Shown piece after piece: positions 34,413 through 46,000 of a stretch of 64,000 nucleotides of DNA (position 1 is the first letter of the stretch; each line of letters begins with the position of its first letter). The translations under genes were made by a program, and so were the position numbers. The stretch lies in NCBI GenBank assembly GCA_025174535.1, contig JALBUN010000023.1, positions 1,302,001 to 1,366,000 on the forward strand, written 5' to 3'. The notes under the pieces are model-generated. The model made no database searches. It had not been told where the DNA came from and saw nothing but the letters and a program-made list of their open reading frames with translations. This stretch comes from Cantharellus purpuraceus (Eukaryota > Basidiomycota > Agaricomycetes > Cantharellales > Hydnaceae).

Positions 34413-35035
34413 ATGACCGCCCGACGCGAATTGTTCGGTGGTGCTATCGCGATGGATCTACCATCCAACTTCATAGATGCATCGTATGTAGCCCTTTGTT
34501 ATATCCAACGATTTCTGATTCAATCTTCCGTAGCAAGTGATCTGCGTCAAGTCCCAGATACACAGGAAGTCTTCCTGGATTCGGAGTCTGACATGACCAT
34601 CATCTTGGAGGTATTACAGCGAGTAGATGTTGAAGATCCAAAGCAAGCTGTGATGTTAGCCCGAGTCTTTTCGTGCACTTCGTTCACCGAACGTTGGCAT
34701 TCAGGTTTCACTTCGATTCCCTGGCCTACGATAACTCCGCCAGTTCATATGAAATTCATGACGTTACTCTTCCTGCCGAACCGCGGACACCATCTCCATT
34801 GGTGACTCCACCTCCCATCATTCTTCGTGGCAAGCAGGAAGTGCAAAAGTTCAACAGCAAAACCCTTGACTGTGTTTGCATACTCGTCGCGCTGTATCGA
34901 ATTGAGACAAAGGGGGTAGATCTGGTCTTGACCGCAAATATCCCTTCGGATGGTGCAGTCTTTCAAAATTCCCAGCCGAAGTTTGATGTCGCTGTAGAAT
35001 CGTTAAAGATTCTAGATTTTAGCCTATTTGCTTGA
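34413..35035 (+). CDS. MOG1: Ran-binding nuclear import cofactor Mog1
   Basis: Mog1 binds Ran/Gsp1 and releases its nucleotide, supporting nuclear protein import. The protein starts MTARRELFGGAIAMDLPSNF, and an intron later reads ASDLRQVPDTQEVFLDSES, the diagnostic Mog1 block. It continues MTIILEVLQRVDVEDPKQA, then HFDSLAYDNSASSYEI, and ends with a beta-rich part and SLKILDFSLFA. Three or four short introns are present. The fungal family length is about 180-200 residues, which fits. It converges on the MIT-domain gene. Confidence 0.9.
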
Positions 35036-35307
35036 TTGGGACTTCTTTCCGCCTTCATTATACGTTCACTTCCAGGCACATCCACTCATATGCTTTGGAT
35101 GTTTGTGAATGCCGCACGAACATCATGAAATGAGTTGTCTGATTTCCCCTGTTACATGAGTGATGACTACAAGTTGAAGATGAGACATGGGTCGAAGGAT
35201 AACATAAGACAGTCGAACATGAGGCTAACGATACAACCGACCAGCAAACGAGAATCAAGAATCCAATGGCACAAAGTGACATCGGAGCACCAAGACACAA
35301 CGGCAGA

Positions 35308-36992
35308 TCAATTCGAGTCTGCTGCATCACCCTCTTCATCGGCAATTTCAGCTTCAGGCTCCTCATCTATTCGCTGCTCCCTGACATTAATGTCAGAAAC
35401 CGCCTTAGCTTTAGCGTCTCGCTTTCGTTTTGCCGACTCCTTCAACCGCTCCCATCGTTCCCGAAACTTTGCAATCATGGCTTTCTATTGAGACAAGTAG
35501 TGAGCAGTAGGCACGCTGTCTACTCATTCGAATGAGTCTCGGTTCGCACCTGCTTTTCATTCTCTAGCCGCACTGTTTTCACTTCTTCCTCAAGTTCCTT
35601 TATCCGACGTGTCAAATGTTGATCTCGACTACTTGCGGGTGGAGGCATTGGTGTTAGGGAAGGAATGTTAATATTCAACGAGCTAAGATCAACCGAAGGA
35701 GGTGTCGGTCTTGGTGGTAATAGACCAGAGTTCTTAACACGTTGGGCCTATTGTCGAGTGAGCCTACTACCACACAACGGGAGCCCAATAGCCTACCTCA
35801 CGGCGTGCATGTATAATGCGTTCGCGTAACTGTTCTTCCTGTTCCACCCGCATTCGCTCTGCGATGTCGAGTCTCTGTTGTAACGATGCAAGATGGAGTT
35901 TAAGACCCTCATTCTCCCTTTGAAGTTTTGTTGCCAAGGACGGGTCAGTTACTGGCGGAATCATAAAGAACGATTCTCCTGAGGGCGAATCTTTAGGGAA
36001 GGGGTGAGTTAGTTCCCACAGAAAAACAACATGAATAACGCCCATGTTGACCTTCATCTGCCATGACTTCCTCTAGATCATCAGAGTGCGTTTTCGCCTT
36101 ACATAGAACAGTGGGGTCCACATGTACTCTAGGAGGGCTTCCCGACTGCCTCTGTGGAGAGAAAGCGGGACCTTGTTTGTTCGCATGTCCTGATCTGTCC
36201 GAAATAGCTTGAAGGGTAGAGTCATCACTTGCCGTTCGACGGGACAACCTGTCATCGGGCCTTCGTATTGACTCAGGACCCCCGAAGCGAGCTAACGGGG
36301 CCGTGGCAAATGCCACCGGTTGAGAGAGATTATCCAACATTCCCTCTAGATCTTTCCAAAACTGGTTGAACGTGTCCATCGGGTCCGACTTTATAACATC
36401 AGAATAAGTCAGACAAGACCGTCCAAGGGACGCACCTGTTGTCCGAGAACCATATATGAGTCATCAATGGTGTGATTGGAGTCACCCATGCGACCTCGCG
36501 AGGTAATATGGGATGACACTGTGTGAGTTTCGGGCGAGTATGAGGGATGGGAGCGCGGTGGCGCAGGTGGGCGCTGGGCAAGGCTAGGATCTTTCCCTTC
36601 TTCTTTGAGTTTCGCTATCCTTCTCTGAAGCTCCTTTCCGGCTTTATTATGTTCATTATACAGCATTCGAAGAGTGCGCTTAGTCTAACGGACAGTAAGA
36701 TTTCAATCAAAGAAAGTTAAGAAACATGGCAGACTCCTTCGTCGCTGGCTTGATCCACACATTGTAGAAACGCCTCTGCACTTTTGCGATGTTCCTCGGC
36801 GGCTATCGAGAAATTTAATGGAGGATATGGACCTCATGAGAATCCACAAATAAATACCTGGTATGAGAAGTCCTTGGTTAACATAATCTTCGGCATTAGA
36901 CGCATGCTGGTGGGCCTGATCATGGTCGAATAAAAGCATACATAGCTACAAATGAGACCACCGACCTTGTTCAGAGGAGTATTAGAAGGCAT
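35308..36992 (-). CDS. MIT-domain coiled-coil protein, possibly Atg38/NRBF2-like
   Basis: From ATG 36992 the joined exons read MPSNTPLNKAHQHASNAEDY, then an AAEEHRKSAEAFLQC helix and TKRTLRMLYNEHNKAGKELQ, a three-helix MIT domain in residues 1-75. The middle is Pro/Ser-rich and disordered (about 75-200, including FNQFWKDLEGMLDNLSQPV). The C-terminal half is a coiled coil (LKLHLASLQQRLDIAERMRV, later RIKELEEEVKTVRLENEKQK). The end is acidic (EEGDAADSN). An N-terminal MIT plus C-terminal coiled coil is the plan of Atg38/NRBF2, the dimeric regulator of autophagy PI3-kinase complex I. That assignment is inference from architecture, not from a diagnostic motif. Confidence 0.65.
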
Positions 36993-37542
36993 AGCTGGAG
37001 AGTAGTGGGTCGAAATAGAATAGACTTTGCAACGGTCGTGCGATTACAGCTCCGATTATCAATGTGTTTTGCGTCCAGCTCAGGGATCATCGATCAGCGC
37101 TAACAACGCTACTCATTTCCTATGGGCTGTAGAAATGTCGGCGGCATATCTACAGCCAGGTATATTATGTCCCTGGTACAGCACTTGTTCACAATACAGT
37201 GCATGGAACATGATGCAAAAAAAGCCATTAGAAGGAACAAATTAGAGATATACCAAAGATCAGTTCAGGCCTTCCAGTTAGCTACATCAGTTTCTCTAGA
37301 TTGTGCATTACAAAGAATAGTCAAAGAAGACTTACAGCACCAGTAGTAGAAAAGCTAGTTCCCCTTATAGTTCTAGTTCCAAGTCACGTGGTCAGTCCCG
37401 CACGCGTTCTTTCCGCCTCACCGTCTTGGCAGCCTCCCTCTCACCCTTGAGTTTAATATCCCTGGAGAGTCTTACTTGTTTTATCTCCTGGACTCCCGTT
37501 CATGCACCATACGAAAGCAGGCATCAAGACGTTCTCACCTGG
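36993..37542. other. Promoter region upstream of CDC27
   Basis: No gene is seen in the 550 bp between the divergent MIT-domain and CDC27 genes. The part from about 37030 to 37370 looks like neutral or degenerate repeat sequence. Near CDC27 there is a TCACGTGG E-box (37384-37391) and an ACGCGT (37402-37407), the latter being the known MluI cell-cycle-box core. A frame open upstream of 37543 was not used, because the family N-terminus fits the ATG at 37543. Confidence 0.5.
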
Positions 37543-40327
37543 ATGGCTTCCATTTCAAACCCATACCTCTCTCAGCGTTTTCGCAGTCTCATTTGGTCTT
37601 GTCTCGACTTCGACCTTTTGAGGACTGCCACCTTTTTCGCCGAACGATATTTCTACGTAGATCAGGACAACCATGAGGCTCGCCATCTCTTCTCTCTGGC
37701 TCTTCTGAAGAGCGGCCAGGCGCAGTCAGCACTGCATCTTGTTGATCTACCCGCCGAGGTTAGATGTAGTAGCTGCGTGGAGATCTATGCACAATGCTGC
37801 AATACACTTGGGCGATATAGGCAAGGTCGCGAGGCGTTGGAAATGTGCATCGATAATGGTGGACCATCGGACCTTGGTGCGTGCAGATGCTACACAGTGA
37901 TGTTTGGCGTATCTTATTCTTGGACCTATCATTGCCTTAGCAATGCCTTTATCTAGGGAGTCGCATGTTGTTCCCGATGAGGCTATTCTACAATGTCGAG
38001 CTGGAACCCTCGCAGCCAAGGCGAATCTCACCGAGAAGGCTTCAGCCAGCTTTACTCGCGCACTGACGCTGAACCCGCTCCTCTGGGAAGCATTCGAAAG
38101 TCTTTGCTCTGTTGGTGTGTCTTAATCCATGCCTGTAAATTAATGCGTAACTCGCGTATACCCTTCCTTACAGGGAGTTTCCCAGACGTCGAAGAGTTGT
38201 TCCCCCCGAGGCCGAAAGCTTCAATCAGACAACCTGAAGACTCGCCCATATCCGCTATTCCAGAGCGTAGACATGGACCAATAACTACCGGTATGGGCTT
38301 CTTCACTCCAGAAGGACCCGTCGCGAGTAGTTCAAGTGGTCATGGGCGAAGCTGGCTATCCCAAGCTTTTCGTGTGGATGCACCCTCTCATCGAGATTCA
38401 ATGTAAGTAGTTATTTCTCGCGTCGTAGTCGAGCGCTTCAATTCATGCAGAGGTACTGCCGAGACATCATTGATGTCTGCCGACTATTCGATGCTAGCAT
38501 ATGGCGCAAGCCATGCGAGGGCATTATCTCTGCCACAAGCACAAAGACCATTACCTACTGGACTGAATTTACAGTCAAATACACGGGTGTTGTCATCTGA
38601 CGAAGGTGGCCCCGTGCCCAAGAAGGCGCGGGGCGCAAAGGGAGAGCCTACTGGTTGGAAAGACTCGGCGACAGAAAAGACACGTCAGGGTACCACCCCC
38701 GTGATTGTCAAGGCACGCGACGTCTTCCTCTCTATGAACAACGTCTCATCCGCTGGGCGTGACCAGAACAATCTTCGTCGATCAACGCGACTGCTGAATA
38801 ACGCCGGTGGAGGGAAACAGACATATTCTGTGAAGGTTAGTGATGAAGCTTGAAATATGACCCAAGGCTTCAATCGGCTATTATAGCATCCACCGCTGCG
38901 AGAAAGGCGAAAAGCTCACCTTCGTGCGAGATCTACATCCGTGGGATCAGATATGGATGAAGACATACCAGCGGAGTCCCCAAATTCTCCTTCTGTTTCT
39001 TCATTGGCGCACTCGCCGCGTTCTGATGCTTCCCCGGCACCTAGCAATCTCACAGCAGCCCAAGAACAAATAGCTCAAGAAGCCATTGAATTTGAAGCAG
39101 CAGATAACTACATTTACGAACTGATGAAGATTTTTGCGAGAGCAACCCAAAATCTCGCATGCTATCGGTGTCAAGCGGCAGTGGACGAATTAGACAAGTT
39201 ACCTGATGACCAGCAAAAGTCGCCTTCTGTCATGATTCTCGTTGGCCGGGCTCAGTACGAGTTGAACGAATATGCGAAGGTAAGCAGCGTCAAAGGAATG
39301 AGTAACCTTGATTTAAGTTAGAAATAGGCGGAACGTGTGTTCCAAGAGGCGCGAAGGCTCGAGCCACATCGCTTGTGGGACATGGAGATCTATTCGACTC
39401 TTCTATGGCACTTGCAACGGACTGTCAAATTGTCCTTCTTAGCTCAGGAGCTTGTCAGTATCGATGCACGTTCACCGCAGGCATGGATCGCAGTCGGAAA
39501 CTGCTTCTCCTTGCAAAAAGAGCGCGCGCAAGCATTAACTTGTTTTCGAAGAGCCACGCAACTGGACCCGCGTTGCGCGTACGCTTACACGTTAAGTGGG
39601 CATGAATGTATCGATGAGGACGTAGACAAGGCGATCAGTTTTTTTCAATCGGCGCTACGCGCAGATCCGCGGCTCTACAACGCTTGGTTCGTGCAGTGCA
39701 CCTTTAGCCCGTGGCGCAGTTGACGTGTGACTCAGGTATGGTTTGGGCACCTGTTACCTACGAATGAGCAAACTCCGCTTGGCAGAATACCACTTTCGGA
39801 AAGCGGTAGATATACATCCAAACAATGCTGTACTCCTAGGTTGCGTAGGAATGGTGAGTACATGAGGTGAGCGACGCACAATACTAACGAAAAATCATGG
39901 CACTAGGCTGTGGAAAGACGTGGTGCTCAGGAAGAGGCCTTCGCATTATTCGACAATGCAGTACAAATCGCGCCAGATAATGTACTGGTACGCTATCGGC
40001 GCGCAAAATTATTGATTGGCATGAAGCGATACAATGTGATTCACTCTGAGTGTTTGTCTCTGACTCGATCGCTCGCTAACTCGATTGCAGACGGCCATTG
40101 AGGACCTGAAAACACTCCGGGATCTTGTACCCGAAGAAGCCAATGTTGTGTTCCAGCTCGCGAGAGCTTACCGGCTAAAAGGTCAGACGCCAGAAGCACA
40201 GCAGACGTTACTTGTGGCGCGAGACATTGCGCCGAAAGATATGAACAAACTTAAACGACTAATGGAGTTGAGCAAAGACGAGATTGGTGCGGTAGAGTCG
40301 CCAGGGACAAGGATGGAGGAAGGATAG
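37543..40327 (+). CDS. CDC27: Anaphase-promoting complex subunit 3 (Cdc27)
   Basis: Cdc27/APC3 is the TPR arm that receives the IR tails of Cdc20, Cdh1 and Apc10. The start MASISNPYLSQRFRSLIW leads to TPRs in the N-terminal dimer part (FDLLRTATFFAERYFYVDQD, EARHLFSLALLKSGQAQSAL, EIYAQCCNTLGRYRQGREAL). A low-complexity nuclear linker with basic PKKARGAKG follows (about residues 200-420). The C-terminal TPR superhelix includes LEPHRLWDMEIYSTLLWHL, LSFLAQELVSIDARSPQAWI, ALTCFRRATQLDPRCAYAY and NTPEAQQ-like GQTPEAQQTLLVARDIAP. It ends at KRLMELSKDEIGAV plus a short tail. Many introns. It is the second APC/C subunit in this window. Confidence 0.93.
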
Positions 40328-40480
40328 GGCTGGTATGTAAGATAGACAAAGGCCGAGTGAGGCTCCCATGTAGCTATAGATCGGTTGCTTATCAGACGGT
40401 GTTTCCAAGTCTATCTCTGACGATCATGACTCTGCCGAATGACTCCGAGCCGTATAAACGCCCGCCCAACTCAGCTGCGA

Positions 40481-40545
40481 GTATAAAGATGGCGGCTCAC
40501 TGCTTCATCTTCTCTACCACCACCATCGCCATGTTCCTATAAATG
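40481..40545 (+). promoter_or_regulatory. TATA-like elements of the 40.8-kb gene
   Basis: GTATAAAG at 40481 and CTATAAATG near 40537 are the only clear TATA-like words in the gap after CDC27. Either could serve the gene starting at 40822, whose long pyrimidine-rich leader begins about here. A TATA promoter would fit a regulated, non-housekeeping gene. Confidence 0.35.
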
Positions 40546-40612
40546 CCGTCCCCATAACCAGTAATCAGAACCCGTCCCCTTCTATCTCCAAGGGCCCCCA
40601 ATCCACCCCAGC

Positions 40613-40678
40613 ATGGTTAACACGCACCGCATCGCCGTGCTCTTCAACCCGTTCACAGAAGCCTACCGCATATCCTAA
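40613..40678 (+). CDS. Possible upstream ORF (21 codons)
   Basis: A short ATG-to-TAA frame encodes 21 residues starting MVNTHRIAVLF and ending AYRIS. It has a good A/G context (GCATGG) and lies about 145 bp before the start of the downstream protein gene, inside its likely leader. It may regulate translation of that gene or be chance. Confidence 0.3.
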   Translation: MVNTHRIAVLFNPFTEAYRIS

Positions 40679-40821
40679 GTCTGAGTCGTTGTCGTGTATC
40701 GTGTATGTGTCGTCGTCTTATTCTCCTGCAACAGTTCTCTGTCTCACCTCTCAACTCCTGCAGTCCTTGCCCTGCCCAGCTCTTACACCAGACGCAATCC
40801 TCGACTACATCATCTATCGCT

Positions 40822-41640
40822 ATGCCTAGCATTTCCTCTTGGCTATCGGACATTTCCCGCAGGAAGCTGCGCAATGCAGCTTCCGGCCGTGATGGCTTAC
40901 GCGACACCATCAACCTTCATCGTTTTGTGCTGTTAAAAAACTCTATCACTCATGCCGAGTCGCCAGTTCCGCCGTCTTCATCTCTCCCCTCGCCGACTTC
41001 ATTGCTCGCTCCAGATGACGATCGTGCGGAAGTCCTCATCATGCCAGATACCAAACCTGGGACACCATTACCTGGCCATCGCCCAGATACGTCTCCCAGC
41101 CTCGATTCTGAAGAGAAGTGGCTGGAGAGCGTGCTCGAGAACCTCGATGATGATTTTGATTGTAATGTTGAGGTCGAAGTCCATCAAGTAGTTGACGATG
41201 ATCTTGACTTCCTTGACTCTTCCTCGCAAGACTCATTTGACTCCTGGGCACCGCCTTATGATCCTTTCCCGGTCAACCATCCACTTCCTGTCCCCTCGGA
41301 TAATTTCCTCTCGTCACCCACTCCTGTACTATCACCACAGTTCCAATCATCACCAACATCGCTCCAGTTCCTTTTTAACCCGCCTGCGTCACATTTCAAC
41401 CAACCGTATGTTGAACCACGCTATCCTGAGGCCGATCTCGACTTGCCCCTCTCCGACACCAATTCAGATAGTGAATCAGACGACGACGACGGACCATTGA
41501 CGCCGTACAGTGGTTCACAGCCATTTTTAGGGGAGCAAACGACCGCAGGGCCTGAGGTTTACGTGGAACATGATTCCTATTTCTTGTATCCTTCCGAGCT
41601 TGATCCCATCTCTCCGCCTATCTACTATCAACAGTGCTAG
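40822..41640 (+). CDS. Acidic, disordered protein of unknown function
   Basis: An intronless frame of 272 residues starts at ATG 40822 (MPSISSWLSDISRRKLRNAA); the frame is open upstream to 40705 but without a better start. The N-terminal 40 residues are basic and partly helical. The rest is Pro/Ser/Asp-rich with acidic clusters (EEKWLESVLENLDDDFD, VDDDLDFLDSSSQDSFDSW, SESDDDDGPL) and aromatic Pro repeats. Short acidic-hydrophobic motifs of this kind resemble transcriptional activation domains, but no DNA-binding domain is present. I do not recognise a family. It converges on the SRR1-domain gene. Confidence 0.7.
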   Translation: MPSISSWLSDISRRKLRNAASGRDGLRDTINLHRFVLLKNSITHAESPVPPSSSLPSPTSLLAPDDDRAEVLIMPDTKPGTPLPGHRPDTSPSLDSEEKWLESVLENLDDDFDCNVEVEVHQVVDDDLDFLDSSSQDSFDSWAPPYDPFPVNHPLPVPSDNFLSSPTPVLSPQFQSSPTSLQFLFNPPASHFNQPYVEPRYPEADLDLPLSDTNSDSESDDDDGPLTPYSGSQPFLGEQTTAGPEVYVEHDSYFLYPSELDPISPPIYYQQC

Positions 41641-41792
41641 ACCCATTGCCCCTCTTTTTTTACTCCTGTATGTCGCACTTAGTGTCCCTAGACTGGGTAA
41701 TTGTCACAATATCCTTAGTCAAAGATAGCAAAGTTATTCAGTCACGCGACCTCATCAGCTCAACTTGGAAGAAGGTACTATTCAGGGTATTC

Positions 41793-42842
41793 CTACGTTA
41801 TCTCTGCCGAATCCTTCTCATCCGCCGCAGGGAATGGCAGGTCCCACATGCAGTCATCGTGAGATGGAAGCGAAGTGGCATTGACATATTGTAGCCCCAG
41901 ATTGTTGAACGCCAGGGGAAATGCCTCAAAGGGCGATATGATATCACAGCTGAGGTATCTGCCTGTTCCAAGGAGCACACGCGAATCAGACCCAGTATTG
42001 AGATGATCCACGAGGCTCACATATGCGAGACAGACATGGCGTCTCCTTTTTGAATTGCCACTCAGGCGTTCTGCGAGTCTCGACTCAAGAACCGTAGTAA
42101 GTTGAAGATCTATGGGCACCCACCCAATTTCATATTCCTGTAGTACATTGCCGAGGAGGAGAATAAGTTGCAGGTCCTCAGCGTTCCAATTCTGCCGTAG
42201 GATGTTTTCATAAAGTCCAACGCCACAATGTGGCATGAATAGCATGGTTTTACTCTTCACAGTGTACTTGCCGTGCTAAAGAGACAGCGTGAGAGTCGAC
42301 GATAGGGGATGCTGTGAAAGGCACATGCTTTATTATCGGTCAGAACATTAAAACTTTTGGCAAGTAAACCTTGAATGTCTTCTTGAGCGAAATGTGGGTC
42401 AAAGAACTCCACTTTGTCGGGAGGCTGAAGAAGATATTTGCGACAGTTGATGACACACATGCATCCAGACCTACAATGTTCAAGGTCTCGCAAATGGAAC
42501 CGATGAAGACCAGTTGGGCTGCTGCACTTTTGGACTCTATGGGACTTCCGAGACCCAGACAAAGCACGAGGACTTCATCGGGAGCCCAGCGCAACGTTTC
42601 GAAAGACGCTTTCACCTTTGCTAGTAATAAGCAATTTGAGACAGGGTTTTGGGGACTGTATACAAGGACACACTTTGACAGTCTTGTATCCATTGAGTAT
42701 CCTGAATCTCTTCTTCACTCCTCTTCACTCTGGTAGCAAATGATTCAGGCTTGATGTCGGCAGCGCCTTTCCGAGTTCGTTTTTTCTTCCGGGGTTGGAC
42801 TAGTCGAAATTCGCCATCAAGTATCGTAGCTGGAAGTGACAT
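41793..42842 (-). CDS. SRR1-domain protein (Ber1/SRRD-like)
   Basis: From ATG 42842 (MSLPATILDGEF) a basic KKKRTRKG segment precedes the SRR1-like domain: VLVLCLGLGSPIESKSAAA, QLVFIGSICETL, FFDPHFAQEDIQGLL, a FNVLTDNKHGKYTV block, TMLFMPHCGVGLYENILRQNW and LILLLGNVLQEYE. These are the hallmark blocks of the SRR1/Ber1 family. Arabidopsis SRR1 acts in light and clock signalling and yeast Ber1 in microtubule-related processes, while human SRRD is linked to heme and clock. The biochemical activity is unknown. The C-terminus is FNNLGLQYVNAT then ADEKDSAEIT. At least two introns. Confidence 0.9.
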
Positions 42843-43067
42843 ATTGAGACAACAATTGTGACGATCACTCTCTGAAAAGGCTAGCTGCTCGGCGTATTCC
42901 GAACGTTTCCTCAGGTAGACAACTCAGAAAAGACAACCCACAACAATCTATTCGACTCCGTACATGCACTAATGCAAGGCAATTAACACGTTACAGTACA
43001 AAAGTAGGGCAAAGAGACAGCACGATAGCAAGAATTGAAATACAGACACCAACTGGATGCAAATGCT

Positions 43068-46000
43068 TCACAATATATCTTCGTCTTTATCTTCTAGCTG
43101 GCTAGGCTTCAGCATCCCAGGAATCCGCATAGCCGCCTCATGTTCGGTTTGCGCTCGTTGTTGTGCTTCTTTCTCTTTCTCTTCCAAATAGAGTTCCGCG
43201 TTATCACCAGAGAATTCTTTGAGCTGAATGAGAAAGTCGCGTAATGCCAGCTTGAATCGCGCTGGATCATTGTGGTACTGGAGCAAGTCAGTCACAAAGG
43301 TCTGAACTTGGGTGCTTTGGGCCATATAAGATTCGCGTAATTTCTCCAATCAAAGTGGGAGCTTACAGTTGCAAGTGGGTGAACGCAGATTGGAGCAGTT
43401 TGACACAATACTCGCGAAGAAATTCCGAGTTTGAGGTATTTGGATCGGATACCGTGGCGGGGTCAAACAATGGTAGTTGAACCTGACCCGTTTCCACTAG
43501 TTCAAACATCCGGGCAAGCAGATAACTCTGCAAACGAAACCCTGGAAACCTCTCAGCGCTCAGAGATGTTATCGGCACGCGATTATACGTACCGCTCTTG
43601 TGATCTGCATCGGTAACTACCCAAAATATATCCTGCAAGACACTGAGATAGTATTGTTGATAGAAGCCATTTGAAATCTCTGGTGCTTGATGTGAGAAAT
43701 TATTCACAACATCAGTGCACACTGGGTAGGAAGATACGTTAGTCAAGGAAAAGAGAACAAAGCGCCACCAGTATCGCACAACTAAGGCCCATATCTGCGA
43801 TGTCGCGCATAGTATGTTTGATGGCCCAGATAACGCTATCCATGAAAAGTTTGAACCGGGGCGACGGAAGACCTAAGAGAGCTTTGAAAAGTATAAATCA
43901 GGTTGTTCGGAACAAGTCTCAGGAGTCATACCTTCAAAGCAGTAGAGATTGATGGTCCGTAACAACTTGAAGAAGCCAACACGGTGCTCTGGGAATTCAG
44001 TGAAGTCCTTGGTAATCATATCTAAAGTGGGTTCAAATACAGCTTCCAAAATTGCTGGAACCTGGGGTGTGAGTCGGCTCTAAGATGGCAAAATAAGCAA
44101 ATCAACGGTAAGCTAAAGTGAAAGTAAGTTCTACCTCTAAACGACTCGTAATGGTCGCCATGACATTAAGCACTTCAGCCTCCCGAGCGCCAGGGGAATT
44201 GTTGGCATAATCACCAAGAATGGCATCTAGAAGAGGAGGCATGAAATTCTCGTTGACCGCAGTAAGATCCTCCGCCCGTTTCACGTAATTTTCCATGAGT
44301 TTTAGAATTTCTTTCTTGATGGTGCGCAGACTTCGGACTTTTGGTGTCTTGGTAGCAATAGGGCCCTCCTGTGCGACAGTCTCGCTGATGATACCGCTGA
44401 CAGCTTTATAAAGACCGAGCATATCGAGATAAATACGTCCCAGCTGTGGTAGATAAAAACTACCAATTGACGTGCATGCGGAGACGTTTGTTTTCAAAAC
44501 GTTGGAGATAATCTTGAGGTTATCCGTGTTACCGAGAACATCAACGTTGGAACCTGCCTGCGCCATCAAAGAGTCCCATGCATTGTTTGGAAGCTCCATT
44601 AACCGTGAGATAAGCTTTTCTTGTGTTGGCTTATTGGGCTGGGCAGAGATCATGTATCCAACAGCTTCGTAGAACGTGTGTACCTATGAAGATATCAACT
44701 CTATGTTTCTGTGCTCAACTTATCATGTCACCCTACCTGCAACGGCGAGAGATCCACGGTTATTCGGTGTAACAGCCGTAGGATTTCATCTATGAAAGGC
44801 TCGGTCTCGCCTGCTTGTAGCATGACGAAGTGTCTCCGGCATTTCTGTGCAATTTTGATGAATGTATCGCATGCCATGTCTTGCACACCTGTGAATTAAC
44901 ATGAGATTGAAACGGACAAAAACACAAAATTAGTCAACCTTCATGAGTCTCATGCATGAACTCGAAGAGTTTGTTGACGACAGTCTTCAGGAATTTCCAA
45001 TGTGCCTTCAAAAATCGAGGATACTGGCCAACGATATACATGATATTTGCGGCGACAACGGCTTTGTTATCTTTCCCTCGTTTCATCTCGCATAATCCCA
45101 GTAGATCTTTGATGACCGTGACCAAAAATCGTTTTTCGGTTTCCTCGTCTGACCAAATAGAAAATGAGAATGCAAGTTGGAACAATGTGATTCTGTAGTG
45201 CAGTGGATCAATACGTACTCATGGCACCAGAAATAGAACCTATGGCCCAGCAGAGCGTGTTCAAGTTGTTCCATGACCATTCGGAGCCATCAACCTGTTT
45301 AGACAATTTTTCGGTGAGGATGGATTCGGTGTCGTTCACATCGAGATGTGTAAGGTACACAAGGAGTTCGCGCATCGATTTGTATAGCACAATTGTGTCG
45401 CTCTCTTTCATGAACTCTCGCACGATTTCGCCTTCGTCGTTTTCCACCACAAGCACCTTTATGACAAGAAATAAGCCTGTTGTCGGTAGGGAGAATTCAG
45501 TCATACCTCTTCAGGTTTTACCATCCTCTCGATGACCACTAGGCGCAAGTTCGACAAAACATCAACATAGATATCGCGTCTCAATGGCACCCCCTCTAAC
45601 ATGGGTGAAGTACCTCCTAGACTGAGGCTCTTAAGTAACCCTTCCTCCCCGATTGGCAAATTCTGAATTTCTTCGTAGAGTTCCGCAACGAGTCTGAGCC
45701 AATACTCCATACATATTTTGAAAACTTCACGCTCCTCGACTTGACTAATCTTCACCATATATAGGTGGGCATTGAGAAGAACGTCATTAGAGCGGGGGGT
45801 TTCGACTGCGCGGAGGTGAAAAGAAAGAAAATTTGAGAGAAAAAGGGCAAGGTTGAGGACGAGCTCTTGACCACTGTCTCCTGAAGTTTCGTAAGCCTCC
45901 GCGATATCTAGGACACGTATGAGTTGTACTGCATATCAAAAAAACCGGTACATACTGGTACTGGGAGGGATCATCCGGTTCACAGAAGTCATTACCATGG

